A DNA stretch of 64,000 nucleotides. It comes from Kitagawia praeruptora (taxonomy: Eukaryota > Streptophyta > Magnoliopsida > Apiales > Apiaceae). The stretch spans positions 4,102,001 through 4,166,000 of the forward strand of contig CM075353.1 of NCBI GenBank assembly GCA_037693485.1, written 5' to 3'. Each line of letters begins with the position of its first letter. The stretch's first letter is position 1. Shown piece after piece: positions 1 through 11,624 of this stretch. Both the position numbers and the translations under genes were made by a program. The notes beneath the pieces were generated by a model. It searched no databases, was not told the origin of the DNA, and saw only the letters and a list, made by a program, of their open reading frames with translations.

Positions 1-1541
1 TCCCACAGAGATCTGGTTATGGTTTCAATTCGGTTCATGCACCTATGCAACAATGTATGATTATTATCCACTGCTAAGACAAATAATAAAAATGGGTTTT
101 AACTATCTAAATTAAACTAAGATGCAAATTAATAAACTAAGAATTAATTAACTAATGAGAATTAAAATCGAATTACTTCTACAAGAGAAAACATGGTATC
201 CTAACTTCATTAAATACTTCCTTTAGAGATCATGCCTTAATCAATGTATGTGATGGTTTTGATATCTGATCGGACAACACGAAACAAGTAAAAGTTACCT
301 CTCGGTATACTAGTACCAAACTAAACATACATCCACAAAAGAGATAGAAGATGAATAGACACCAATTATGCTTAGACCCTATATCTCTATAGAATTTGAA
401 AACATAACGGTTGAAGAACAAGTTATCCACATAGATCACATAGGGTAGCATAATATCTCTATTTACGCCACAAATCATGATGTTAAAACATCAACCTATC
501 CTATGCTAGCATGGCAAGTCTAAATCTCAATATCCACTCTCGTTTCGCAAGAGATTAACAAATTAGATGTTCATGACGCATCTAAACACATGAAACACAA
601 CCATACAAGGATATCAATAATTCATCACACACATATCAAATAAGCAATCAACTACTAAATTCCATAAATAAATCCGTTAGGACCCCATGACAACGATTAG
701 CTCATGATCGAACTTCTCATCGTCACGGGGTCTAATGAAAACATGATGTAAAACAAATACAATGATATAAATCTCTGGTGTGTGTTGTGTTCGTCGTGGT
801 CTCCTTTTTGTGTCCCCAAGAGGTGTATTTATAGCCCCAAGTGCCTCCTCAACCAAGTAATTACCGTCTTTGATTTAGGATAGAATTCCGGTAATTTTCC
901 TTTCTTAAATGAAATAGAATTGCAATTGCCATGTATAAGTCTGATTCTAGAAGCTTCTGGTCATCCAAGGTAATTCCACAATGATTAGAATTAGAAAACA
1001 ATGCAATTTCCTTCTCAGAATGGGTTTCCAAAAGTTCTGGAATTTTCTGGCAGTGTCAGGTGCTAAAGACCACTTTAGAATGAAAGAGAATTCTGTTATC
1101 TTCGCGTGGGCAGTTGAATCGTCCAAAACGGATTTGTAGAACTCAAGATATGGCCAAAACAAAAATCAGAAATTTTGGCTGATTTTCCCGCGCCCGCGCC
1201 CGCCGCGCGCTACTGTTCATTCCCGCGTGCCCGCGCCCGAAATCAGCACAAATTAGGCGCGGCCGCGCCCGACCTATTGTTCATTTGCTGATTTTGCTCT
1301 ATTTTCTTCGTTTTAACTCCGATTTTCATTCCGTTTCTTCCGGCACTCTCGCAATTTGATGTACTATCATTCTTTAAGCTCAAAACCCACCATTTAAGCA
1401 TGGAAAACATCATCTCACATCCGACTATTATTCCTGCACAAATTCACTACAAACACATAAAAAATACCACATACTTGAGTCCAAGTACACCAATTTAAGC
1501 CGATACGAAGCATTCCAAGTGGATATAACATCCACTTATCA
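1..1541 (-). mobile_element. LTR of a Gypsy-type (Athila/Tat-like) retrotransposon, cut by the window edge
   Basis: There are no credible reading frames. The right end is TCA-3' on the plus strand at 1541, so the minus-strand LTR begins TGATAAGTGG. A minus-strand TATA box (CTATAAATA) lies at 826-834, followed downstream by a C/T-rich leader, as in plant LTR promoters. The block ends exactly where the Copia gag reading frame at 1542 begins, which fits insertion of a minus-strand Gypsy element into that Copia copy. The opening and closing style (TGAT...TCA) matches the LTRs at 21104-22578 and 53783-55332. A GC-rich stretch with repeated CGCCCG words lies at about 1189-1275. The primer-binding site and left boundary are outside the window or not recognised. 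The family call is an inference. Confidence 0.5.
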
Positions 1542-1543
1542 TT

Positions 1544-4500
1544 TGGGATCAGTTACAAGTTATGGATCCTATTCCTAATTGTTCTTGTGGTGCTTTAGCT
1601 AAGTGTTCTTGTAATTTCATGAAGAAGTTGTTTGAAGCAGATCAGCTTAAGAAATTGATACAATTTGTTGCTGGTCTAAACAAAGGATATGATCAAGCTA
1701 AGATAAATATCTTGAGTATGGATCCCTTACCTACTGTGAATAAGATTTACCACATGTTGCAGCAAATTGAGAAACAAAATTCTATAGTTCATTCACAGTC
1801 TACAGAAATGAGTGCTTTATTAAGTATGCAGAACAATTCTTTTGGAACTAGAACTCAGAATTGGACAAACAAGAATTTTAGAGATCCTAAGAAGAACAAG
1901 AATGACAAGTTTTGTGAATATTGTAAGGTCAAAGGACATTTGAAAGATCAATGTTTCAAGTTGATTGGCTATCCTGATTGGTACAAAGGTAAACAAAATT
2001 CTGTCAATACTGCTAATACTGCAAGGACATCTGTTTCTTCTGGATCTTCGAAATTTGCTGGAAATACTCAAGAGGTCTTGGCTGGTTCTCCTCTGGATTT
2101 TGATAATTCTTTTCATCATAAGAATACAGAAAAGAGTGCAGATGAAGGAAATGTTCTTCTTTATAAAGAATTTCTCAAGTTCATGAATGCCAATCAATAT
2201 CCTTCAGGTGGCAATACCATATCAGATACTGCTACTGCAATTAATTTTGCAGGTACTGTCTCTGCTTTTAACACTTCTTCTCCTCACATTTTATCTGATA
2301 AATGTGTATGGATAGTGGATACTGGAGCTAGTGACCACATGGTTACCTGTTTAGATGTCTTTATTGATACACAGAGTTTGACACATCCTTTACAAATTGC
2401 TCTTCCTGATGGAAGTATTAAACTTGTCCACACTGTTGGTTCAGTTATGCTAAATTCTATTATCAAACTCTCAAATGTGTTTTATATTCCTGAGTTCAAA
2501 CACAATCTCTTATCTGTTGCTAGACTTGTTGATCAACATAATTTGATTGCTAATTTTCAATCCAATTCTTGTTCTTTCCAGGACCTATCAACTGGTCAAA
2601 TCAAAGCTAATGGTATTAGGCATGGAGGATTATACAAATTCTTATCTGAGCCTGCTTCTGTTTATCCTCATGTCAACCATTATGCTTCTTCTGCTTCTTT
2701 ATCTTCAAATTATAATCAGTCTTTTGTAAACACTTGTAATGTTTCCTTTGATGTAATTCATGCCAGATTTGGACATATGTCTATTGGCAAATTTCAACAT
2801 ATTCCTGATTTTTCTTCTTATAAAAATCTGTCTGAATTTGATTGTGAAGCTTGTGTTTTAGCTAAACATCATAAATTGCCCTTCAAATTGTCTGATTCAA
2901 TTGCTACATGCTGTTTTGAATTGGTACATATAGATCTATGGGGTCCATATAAGACTCCTTCTTTATCTGGTGCCACATATTTTCTTACCATTCTAGATGA
3001 TCACTCTAGAGTAACTTGGACACATCTTCTTCATTCTAAAACACAAGTTCCTCAGATTATTTTTGCATTTCTGAACTATGTTCATAACCAATTTTCTGCA
3101 AATGTTAAAATCATCAGAAGTGATAATGGTACAGAAATTGTACAAGATTTTTGTCAAAATTTGTTTTCAGAAAAAGGAATTATTCATCAAAGAACTGTAG
3201 CTGGTAATCCTCAACAGAATGGTAGGGTTGAAAGGAAACATAGACATTTATTGGATACAGCAAGGGCAATTAGATTTCATGCTAATCTTCCTCTTAAGTT
3301 TTTGGGGGATTGTATTCTTGCTTCTAATCATCTTATCAATATTATGCCTAGTTCTGTGTTATCTTGGAAGTCTCCTTATCACATTTTGATGAAGGAAGAA
3401 CCTGATTATTCAAGATTAAGAATCATTGGTTGTTTATGTTATGCTGCCATTAAATCATCTGACAAGTTGGCTTCTAGAGCTTTAAGGTGTGTATTTTTGG
3501 GTTATCCCTATGCTCAGAAGGCTTATAAATTGTATGATTTGGATAATCATAAGATTGTTCTTAGTAGGGATGTTTTGTTTAAGGAACATATTTTTCCTTT
3601 CAAACAATCCACTATTCAATCTGATCCTTCAGTTTCATCTCAACTTGATTTTTCTACTCCTGATTTTAATATTCCTCCATTCCTATCTCATGATCATTTA
3701 TCTTCTGAGGTTCCTATTACATCTCATAATGATTCTAATCCTCCATCAAATCAATCTTCTAGTTCTTTACCAACTAGTTCTTTACCAACTCATTCTGCAG
3801 ATTTTTCAAATCCTGAAAATTTGCATGTTTTACATGATCATGATCACATTTCTTCTGCACCTATCAGAAAATCTTCCAGACATACTATGGTTCCTAAAAG
3901 GTTTGATGATTTTGTTTTACCACAATTACCTTCCAAGGCTTTAAATGTGTTTACTGATATTCAGTTACAGCCTTTTAGTACAGCCTATTTGGCCACTTTA
4001 GACAATATGCTTTCTGTTCATGAGCCTTCTTCTTATTCTCAAGCTCAGCATGATCCTAAATGGGTTGCTGCTATGAAAAGTGAGTTGGATGCCTTAGAAG
4101 CAAATGAAACTTGGGATTTGGTTCCTTTACCACCTGGTCAAACTACAATTGATTGTAAATGGGTTTATAAAACTAAGTTTAATCCTGATGGTACCTTAAA
4201 TAAGTGTAAGGCCAGATTAGTGGCCAGGGGTGATAAGCAAATCAAAGGGAAAGATTTTAAGTACACTTTCAGTCCTGTTGCCAGATTCACTACTGTTAGG
4301 GTTTTGATTGCCTTAGCTGCTGCAAATAACTGGCATCTTCATCAGCTAGATATAAACAATGCTTTTTTGCATGGTTATGTGGAGGAGGAGTTGTATATGC
4401 GACCTCCACCTGGTTATAATTGTCCTCCTGGTCTGGTTTGTAGACTTAAAAGATCATTATATGGCCTTAGACAGGTAGCTAGACAATGGAATTTTGAATT

Positions 4501-5560
4501 GAGTAAGTTTCTGATTGACATGGGTTTTACTCAGTCTAAGCAAGATTATTCCTTGTTTGTCAAAAAGGAATCAAATGGTGATTTTACTGCAGTTGTTGTT
4601 TATGTAGATGATTTACTTGTGACTGGTAATGTTCTTGCAAACATTCAGAAAGTCAAAGATGCTTTACATAAGGCTTTCACTATTAAAGATCTGGGTGAAC
4701 TTTCTTATTTCCTTGGCATTGAAGTATCTAGATCTTCAGCTGGCATTCTTCTCAATCAGAGAAAGTACATTCTTGACCTATTGAAAGATACTGGTTTGGA
4801 GTCATGTAATTCTGTATTAACTCCATTTCCTAGTAATCTGCATTTGAGTACTACTGATGGTACTCCTATATCTGATCCTGAAGCTTATAGAAGGATTATT
4901 GGTAAGCTGTTATATCTGAATATGACAAGACCAGATATCTCTCATTCTGTCCAACAGTTAAGTCAGTTTCTTAATTCTCCTGCTGATACACATTACCAGG
5001 CTGCTATTCATGTTATCAAGTATCTGAAAGGTACTATCAACATGGGTCTGTTTTATTCTTCTCAGAACAATTTGGTTATGCAAGGCTATTCTGATTCAGA
5101 TTGGGGTACTTGTCCTTTTTCTGCAAAATCTTTATCTGGTTATGCAATTTTTTTGGGAAATTCCTTAATTGCTTAGAAGACCAAGAAACAGAAGACTACC
5201 TCAAAAAGTACCTGTGAGGCTGAATATCGTAGTATGAGTTATACTACTAGTGAGCTTATCTGGCTTCATGGCTTATTGGCTGATTTACATGTTCAAATTC
5301 CATTACCAATCCGGTTGTTCTGTGACAATACAGCTGCTCAATACATTGCTGAGAATCAAGTGTTTCAAGAGAGAACTAAGCATCTTCGGGTTGATTGTCA
5401 TTTTATTAGAGACTATGTTGATGCTCATTTCCTGCAGATTACACATGTTCAATCCTACTTACAACTTGCTGATTTAATGACAAAGAATCTGCCTTCTACA
5501 AAGTTACAGTTCCTTAGTTCCAAGCTTGGTCTTGTGTCTTCTCATCCACGTCCAGCTTGA
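1544..5560 (+). pseudogene. Copia 1 gag-pol polyprotein, truncated and with one in-frame stop
   Basis: The reading frame is open upstream of the ATG at 1562 (W-D-Q-L-Q-V before it), so that ATG is internal to gag and not the true start. Domains in order are: the gag end with the Cys-rich PIPNCSCG motif; a CCHC zinc knuckle (C-x2-C-x4-H-x4-C, near 1915-1955); protease DTGAS; the integrase zinc finger ending CEACVLAKHHKLPF, and a DDE core (IDLWGP, RSDNGTE, NGRVERKH); reverse transcriptase YVDD near 4600; and RNase H. An in-frame TAG at 5174-5176 interrupts RNase H at a position that is usually Trp. The frame then stays open to TGA at 5558-5560. A single stop and the missing 5' end are the only lesions seen. 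Confidence 0.9.
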
Positions 5561-5571
5561 AGGGGGGGGGG
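5561..5571 (+). other. Polypurine tract of Copia 1
   Basis: One A followed by ten G lies immediately after the pol stop codon and directly before the presumed LTR start. This is the position of the plus-strand primer in LTR retrotransposons. Confidence 0.75.
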
Positions 5572-5888
5572 TATTGAGATATTACGAAAATAGTTTTATT
5601 TTGTAATTCGTTTTATTTGTCATTTTCTCAATCAACAGTCAAACTAGATAAAAGCGGGAAATTCTGTTATTCTTGTTAGGCTGACATTGGCTGTTTTGTT
5701 TGTATATATATACTCTGATTGAGAGATCACAGGCAACGATTTCATTTCATTTCTATAAACTCTGTAACAAACTAAATGTATGGGGACTTCGTCTTCTTCA
5801 GTTTTGATTCTAAGATGAAGAAATAGCTTCATCTTCTCAGAATGTGTCAATAGATATAACCTGTGAGATGTGTGCTCAAATTGCAACT
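5572..5888 (+). repeat. 3' LTR of Copia 1
   Basis: The sequence after the polypurine tract starts TATTGAGATATTACG, where canonical Copia LTRs start TG; this could be a G-to-A change. It includes a TATA-rich stretch near 5704-5712. The right boundary, near the GCAACTTA at 5881-5888, is estimated only. No paired LTR is present in the window. Confidence 0.55.
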
Positions 5889-6047
5889 TAGTAGAAGCCT
5901 CTGGGCATAGTTGCTAGTTTATTTAAAAATAAAAAAATAAAAAATCCAATTAGACTAATTCTTGCAAATGATCAAATGCATCATGAGTAAAACATATAAC
6001 AATAATTAAGACCTAGCTTCTAGGCTATGACATTTCTTATTCCGATA

Positions 6048-6371
6048 CTCCCTCTGTCCCATCCATTTCTTTACAATTTCCTTTTTGGGTCGTCCCACCA
6101 TTTCTTTACATTACCCAAAATAGTAAGTTTTAACACTATTACACCCACTACTTCACTTATTTTAACAATACTTTACACTATTTCACCCACTACTTAACTT
6201 ATTTTAACAATAAAATCACTATTACACCTACTACATCACTTATTTTAACAATAAAATCACTATTACACCCACTACTTCATTTATTTTAACAATATTACAC
6301 TCACTTTACACCCACTATCCTTGACCTCCGTGCCCAGCCGCCATGTAAAGAATTGGCTGGGATGGAGGGAG
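6048..6371. mobile_element. Stowaway-like MITE 1
   Basis: The terminal inverted repeats are CTCCCTCTGTCCCATCC at the left and the matching GGGATGGAGGGAG at the right. Each is flanked by TA (6046-6047 and 6372-6373), the Tc1/Mariner target duplication. The AT-rich interior has a short repeated motif around ATTACACCCACTAC. There is no coding capacity, so it is a non-autonomous element. Confidence 0.8.
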
Positions 6372-6388
6372 TATATCTTTTATATATA

Positions 6389-6646
6389 CTCCCTCCGTCT
6401 CTAAATACTTTTCTCATTTAAGTTGGACACGTTTGTCAATGTACACTTTTGATCGTTTATATCTTCAATTTCGTATTAGTATTAAATATAAAAACTTCAA
6501 TGTATTAAAGTACTCATAAATACGAATCCAACGAAATCACTCATGACTATATTTGGTCTTTAGATTAGACTTAAATTAGTAATTTATCTCATGTTATGAA
6601 CAGTCCCGACATATGAAATGAGAGTAGCATTATGAGACGGAGGGAT
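6389..6646. mobile_element. Stowaway-like MITE 2
   Basis: The left end CTCCCTCCGTCTCTAAATAC and the right end GAGACGGAGGGA are inverted repeats, and the inner arms also pair (CTCATTTAAG against a diverged copy). TA flanks the left end at 6387-6388 and is degenerate at the right. It lies 17 bp from MITE 1 but belongs to a different subfamily. There is no reading frame. Confidence 0.75.
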
Positions 6647-6648
6647 TA

Positions 6649-6975
6649 GTAAAGATAGAGCTAAAGACATGAGATAGTGGATTTGTTACCTTCATAGGTG
6701 AAGTTAAGTGTGAGAAGCGATGGAGTCAGGAAATTTGTGCAAAGTTGAAAATCCAATTTAAGAATTGGAATCTTTATAATCAGAAATATACTTAGATTGG
6801 GAGTAAATCCAAGAATGAGAGTGATTAATCTTATGATAACAGAGTTTAAAAAAAAAATGCGAAGATTTCAAATGCAATTAGCTATTAAAGTTTTGAGTTA
6901 GAGAATTAATAAAGTAGAAATTCTTTGAGCCTTCCATGTGATTCTGAGGACAGAATCTTTTGAAGGAGGGGATAA
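6649..6975 (+). mobile_element. 3' internal remnant and polypurine tract of a Tekay/Del-like Gypsy element
   Basis: The segment ends in GAAGGAGGGGATAA directly before a TG-starting LTR. It is preceded by words resembling the degenerate C-terminal coding end seen in chromovirus pol genes (GATTCTGAGGACAGAATCTTTT). No reading frame survives. The rest of the element is absent; the left edge abuts MITE 2. The family assignment rests on this end motif and is moderate. Confidence 0.5.
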
Positions 6976-7020
6976 TGTGAGAACCATAGACTCATAAATT
7001 TTTAAATGGTGCGTATTGTG

Positions 7021-7991
7021 AAAAAAGGCCCCAAATATCATAATTTTAAAGCAAATGGCCCCAAATGTCACAGCTCAAAAATTTGGCCCCAAATATCACT
7101 CCAAAACACACTTTCGTGTAGCGTTCTGGTTTTTTTTTTTAAAACGCTATTGCGTTTAGCGTTTCAAGTATATATATATTTTTAATAACAACGTTATATA
7201 ATCTAGCGTTTTGGGGTGTAAACGTGACTTTATGTGGTGTTTTAAGCCCAACCCAGTGTTGCTTTTAAAAAGCATCGAACACACATTTATAGCTTTGGGA
7301 TTTTTTAGTTTTTTTTTATTCTTTCAAATCTTCAATAATTAACTTTTAGGATTTCCATTTTGGGTTTTAGAAATATTCGGAACGAATAAAATTTTAAATT
7401 TAAAAATAAAATTTTAATTAAATTTAGGGGTTCAACAATTAACTTTTGGGTTTCAACGTTTTCATTTTTGGGTTTTAGAAATATTTAGAACGACAAACCG
7501 TATACGAATTTAGGGTTTGGGATTTAGGGTTGTTTACAACCCTAAATCCTAGACCCTAACTTATCCTGATTTTTAAACGCGTCGCCAGATTCAATTTTTT
7601 AATCAAAATTTTAAAAATATAATTTTATTTAAATTTAGGGATTCAACAATTAACTTCTGGGTTCAACATTTCCGTTTTGGGTTTTAGAAATTACCCAAAA
7701 CCAAACTTAAAGTAACGTTTCAAAAAAAAAAAACCAAAACCAAACTTAAAGCAGCGTTACAAGCCCAAAACCAAACTTCAAGTAGCGTTATAGCCCAAAA
7801 CCAAATTTTAAGTAGCGTTTACAGTAAAAAAAATGAAAAAATGTCAAAAGGCTACACGATGTAGCATTTTCATAAAAAAAATGAAAACGCTACACGATGT
7901 AGTGTTTTAAAGTGATATATGGGACCAACTTTACAAATTGTGATATTTGGGGCCATTTTCTTTCAAATTGTGATATAGAGGGTCAACACCC
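7021..7991. mobile_element. Non-autonomous Mutator-like element in the Tekay-like LTR
   Basis: A perfect 10-bp direct repeat, GCGTATTGTG, flanks it at 7011-7020 and 7992-8001. The two ends are imperfect inverted repeats: the left has GGCCCCAAATATCATAATTT and the right end, read in reverse, has CCTCTATATCACAATTTGAA. A second inner pair repeats the GGCCCCAAAT word. The interior has several TAGCGTTT-like words and poly(T/A) runs, with no reading frame. A 9-10-bp target duplication with long terminal inverted repeats is typical of the Mutator superfamily. Confidence 0.75.
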
Positions 7992-9080
7992 GCGTATTGT
8001 GGAGTTATATTGGTACTCTTAATTAGGTATTTTAACTTTTGTAAATATGTACTACAAGAAAAAAAAAAGAATGTATTACTTATTTTAGAGATTTGGAATT
8101 TATTCTAAAATCTAAATTATATAGAATGTTAATTATATATTCTATTTTATTCTTTGTGAACTTTTTGATTATATTTACATTGAGTGTGATTGCAATAATG
8201 GAAAAATGGTTGTCTTATTTTATATTAATTAAGGATAAAGAAATGATATATGATAATTAAAGAAGTAGCATTAGGGAAGGATAATAAAAAAATAATAAAA
8301 TATTCCATATCAAATGAGGGGGAAGGTGGAGAGAGGAGGGGAGGGGAGTCAGTTATCAAGGGGAGAGAAAAAAACAGGGATTTGTACTTCTATTCTTTCT
8401 TCTGTTACAATGAGCACGACGAGCACGACTGCTGGGAGATTAAGGTTTGTGTTGTTCAATTAGATAACACCTCTCAATTATCTTTATGCTAGGAAATAGT
8501 TTTTATAAACACTTGTCTTGGAATTTCTAAGTAGAGATTGGAGAAGGTGTGGTCGCATAATGTTTCATATAAAGATTGAACTCTCTGTATATGCGTGGGT
8601 GGAGTATAGAAGCTCATGCTTGTAATTGTATTAAATCTAATTGTGTGGAGCACAAGTTTGGGGAAACTTGAGATTGAAAAATAGCGGTATGACATACATT
8701 GATTGATATTTTAAATGTGCCAGTTTGTAACTGAAATGTGAGTTTGTTAACTCTGCATGTTAAGTATTCGATCATTTTTCTAAACTAATATTGTGGCATG
8801 AAATACAAAATCTTGATTGTCAAATTTATGAAGGTTGTTAGAGGTGCTCCGTGTAATTTTGCTTCTCAAAGATGGAAAAAGATAACTAAGGCAAGTTTAC
8901 TACTTTCACTTTTTATATCGTTTACCCGATGTTATTTAAGTATATATGTTTATTATTTTTCTTTTTCTTGCTTGAGCTAGCACTTGTGAATAATTTATTT
9001 TCGATTGTGTAAATGATTTCTTGGTAACCTAAAATATTATATGTGGAGTTCATATATATCAAATGCTTGTTGAATTGGAA

Positions 9081-9233
9081 TAATTTATGGCCTTCGTGGC
9101 TGGAGTTATTTATTAGCCTCGTGGCTGGAGTTATTTATTAGCCTTCGTGGCTGGAGTAAATTATAAGCCTTCGTGGCTGCTGGAGTTAATTAATGGCCTT
9201 TGTGGTTGGAGAAATTTATTGCCCTAGTGGCTG
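9081..9233. repeat. Short tandem repeat, about 27 bp x 6
   Basis: Imperfect copies of a unit containing GCCTTCGTGGCTGGAGT and an AT-rich spacer (TTATTTATTA) follow one another. One copy has a duplicated GCT. The array lies inside the Tekay-like LTR and is probably part of it. Confidence 0.8.
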
Positions 9234-10050
9234 TTAAAGGTCGGGGGACCTTTTTACATTGCATGCAATGAGGGGATCACTACCAGGCTGATCACGTGTA
9301 GTGAATATGGAGAATGTCTACTTAGTTGTCTTAATTTAGTTCATTTTAAATCCTTTGGCATACTTTTGTATGGAAAATCATAAATGTTGGAGTATGCTTG
9401 AATTTTCTTATTATTTCTCATTGTTTCGAGAAATGTTGATTTGGAGTTAAAATTAATTTATATTATTTGGTATCAATTTGGGTTTTCCTCTATCTCGAGA
9501 TATGCGAATACAAGATTTTTATTTTAAATATTTTCTGTGGGTTTTCTTAGCATTGTGTGAAGCATGTATTTTGAATTTGTGTCATTTCATTGATGTTTGT
9601 CAAGTAAGACAAATGATGGAGTTATATCTCTTTACTATTGTCTGCTAAATTTTGAATGTTGATATTATTGTGTTACATTGGTGGATGCTTCATCTTACAC
9701 TAAATTTTCAGGCGGGTAGCATTTGAGAAGAGTTGACGTGTTTCATTAGTCGAGGAGGTTATTTCTCTGTAACTATTATAGTTATTTAGAAGTTGACGGA
9801 GCTTATTGCTTTAACTTAGTAGTAATTTTTCTGGGCATTAGTTGCTCATCTTTACAAATTGTTGTTTGTCAGTTAAACATCATGAAGGTGTAAGGTTAAG
9901 CTCAAGTAAAAGGATGCAGGTCACACACAAGACAATATGCACAATTTAATGAAGCTGGGATTTCAGGTTACTGTTATACTTCTTTGCCATTTAGTTTACA
10001 GAACAAGTGGAATGTAACAACCTAGATCCTCGACTAAAGATCAGGATTTG

Positions 10051-10602
10051 GGGATGTTACAAATAGGTCACCCATTTCACTCAAAACTATCAATTAGATC
10101 ACCCATTTTAAAATTATATCATTTGAACCATTAAATTCATAATAAATATCAAATGGATACCTTTAAAATGTACTCGAGAAGTAAAAATAATTTTTCATTG
10201 AATTCTACACATTTTTCTTTAATGCTTCCATAACCAAACGAAAGGTTAATAATTCTAGTATTTCTGATAATTATTTTAGATTTTTAAAAATTCATTTACA
10301 ATTTATTTTTAATTTTATTGTCATTTTCCTTGTTTTAGTTAAAATTAAATAGTAAACAAATTTTTTAAATTCTAAATATATAATCAAAAATACTAGAATT
10401 CATAACCTTTCATTTGATTATAGTAGTATTTAAGAAAAATGTGTAGAACTCGATGAAAAATTATTTTTACTTCTCGAGTACATTTTAAAGGTATTCATCT
10501 GATATTTATTATGAATTTAATGGTTCAAATGATATAATTTTGAAATGAGTGGTCTAATTGATAATTTTGAATGAAATGGGTGGCTTATTTGATATAAAAC
10601 CC
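10051..10602. mobile_element. Foldback MITE, copy 1 (Mutator-like family)
   Basis: Nearly the whole element is an inverted repeat. The left arm near 10062-10170 (AGGTCACCCATTTCA, CTCGAGAAGTAAAAATAAT) reappears in reverse at about 10460-10590. The interior shares long stretches with the element at 52382-52937, for example the TCTACACATTTTTCTT word and the CTTTCATTTGATTATA region. No clear target duplication is seen here. The left tip is ambiguous with the LTR end GGGATGTTACA. Confidence 0.7.
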
Positions 10603-10604
10603 AT

Positions 10605-11114
10605 TAGAAATTATATGCTTCGACTGTGCATTATAGACCTATAATGCAAACTACTTAGGTTTCCGGTATATCCAAGCTGCAAAGTCTTTAAATTATATTT
10701 TCCTAGGAACTCCAGTGAACAATTTTAATAAATTTACATGCCAAATGTTTGAGCTGACAGAACTCACCATCATTTGTTTCCCAGTGTAGAGGCTGGTTTG
10801 CAAGTCTGAACTTGTAATCACTATTCTACTTCCTACATTGTCATCTGAAAAACAAAACACCAAATCGTTCCAGTCCTTGCTATCCCTTGTCATCCATGAG
10901 TATCCCTTGCCCTCATTTTAGATTGATGTTTAATTCCATTTCACTGCAGTTCTCAATCTCCGTATCAAAACCTGATTTTAAGATGCCAGATAAGCCATCA
11001 CTCTTTTAGGCTCTTGTGTGACAGTTGTCCAGGCACGAACGTAGAATTGATATACGATCAACCTTTTTAACTAAAGTTGTCATTCCTACTCCAGCCATAC
11101 CAACAACAGAACAA
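10605..11114 (-). pseudogene. Internally deleted NB-LRR fragment, unit A
   Basis: Read on the minus strand, it contains a P-loop region close to VVGMAGVG, the AWTTVTQEPK (RNBS-A) segment, part of kinase 2, and GSRIVITS (RNBS-B). It then jumps directly to an LRR-derived piece equivalent to the FRQLKHLAF part of the full-length genes. Everything between NB-ARC and the last repeats is deleted, and frameshifts and stops break the frame. The same joined structure occurs at 14636-15175 and 59195-59549, so the deletion predates the unit duplication. Confidence 0.75.
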
Positions 11115-11620
11115 ACTAAATGGAACTATGAAAGAATTGACTATATTTCTATAGTCACAACTCACAAGTGACCTTACAACATTAAAGCGGATGATTACAA
11201 TTTACAAGTAATCTGAAGGTTCTTCCATTACTAGAACAAATCGAAACTTATAAGATCAGAATAAATTATAAAGGTGGAATCATAGTCAGAAATTAAGTGA
11301 GATCAGTCAATAATTTAATAAGCAAATAAAATACATAAGACCAGAGTACAATTACATCATGAGTACATACTAGAGAGGTCTCAGCAATAAGTAAACAAGT
11401 AGAGTCTTTCAGAAGCAAAGCGAGCAGAGATGTCCATGTGGCTATTGCCTCGTTTGTTTCTTACATCTTTTAGTCTCTTTCCTACGAAACTGGAAGAAGC
11501 AACCGGTAAGAATAAATGCAAACTTCTATGAAAAACATACTGGTATTCAGATGAGGTACACCGGTGAACACCATTTTGAAGATGTCAAGAGAAGCAATAT
11601 TTACGTACCTTGGATAGGAA
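11115..11620. other. 3' flank of gene A, shared between array units
   Basis: There is no reading frame of note. The sequence is closely repeated at 15176-15490 joined to 20186-20460 and at 59550-60096, including the words GAGAGGTCTCAGCAATAAG and CGAAACTGGAAGAAGCAACC. It marks the spacer between the deleted fragment and the gene in each tandem unit. It may hold the 3' untranslated region, since a GTACGT splice-donor-like site sits just after the gene stop on the minus strand. Confidence 0.7.
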
Positions 11621-11624
11621 AACA

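Larger units (their letters stand above)
1542..5888 (+). mobile_element. Copia element 1, 5'-truncated
   Basis: This is the remnant of a Ty1/Copia retrotransposon. It keeps the end of gag, protease, integrase, reverse transcriptase, RNase H, a polypurine tract and a 3' LTR. The 5' LTR, primer site and first part of gag are missing because the Gypsy-type LTR at 1-1541 adjoins the frame directly. The right end is approximate, since no second LTR is available for alignment. Its base composition is AT-rich, like the surrounding DNA. Confidence 0.8.
6976..10061 (+). repeat. Large LTR (Tekay/Del-like), split by a 971-bp insertion
   Basis: The LTR starts TGTGAGAACC right after the polypurine tract and ends GGGGATGTTACA, so the termini are TG...CA. 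With the insertion at 7021-7991 and one target copy removed, it is about 2.1 kb. No gene is visible in 8002-10050. This stretch contains a G/A-rich tract near 8316-8370 and a short tandem repeat at 9081-9233. The right end could also be the tip of the adjacent foldback MITE, because both share GGGATGTTACA-like sequence. Confidence 0.55.

Noticed and set aside
5234..5560. Separate small gene after the Copia 1 pol stop
   Set aside because: It is the same RNase H frame continuing past the TAG at 5174-5176.
8411..8446. ATG frame MSTTSTTAGRLR followed by GT, resembling a first exon
   Set aside because: It lies inside a TG...CA LTR and no matching downstream exon was found; probably a leader feature of the retroelement.
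9081..9233. Regular short repeat considered as a CRISPR array
   Set aside because: Repeats are contiguous and imperfect without unique spacers, in a plant LTR context.
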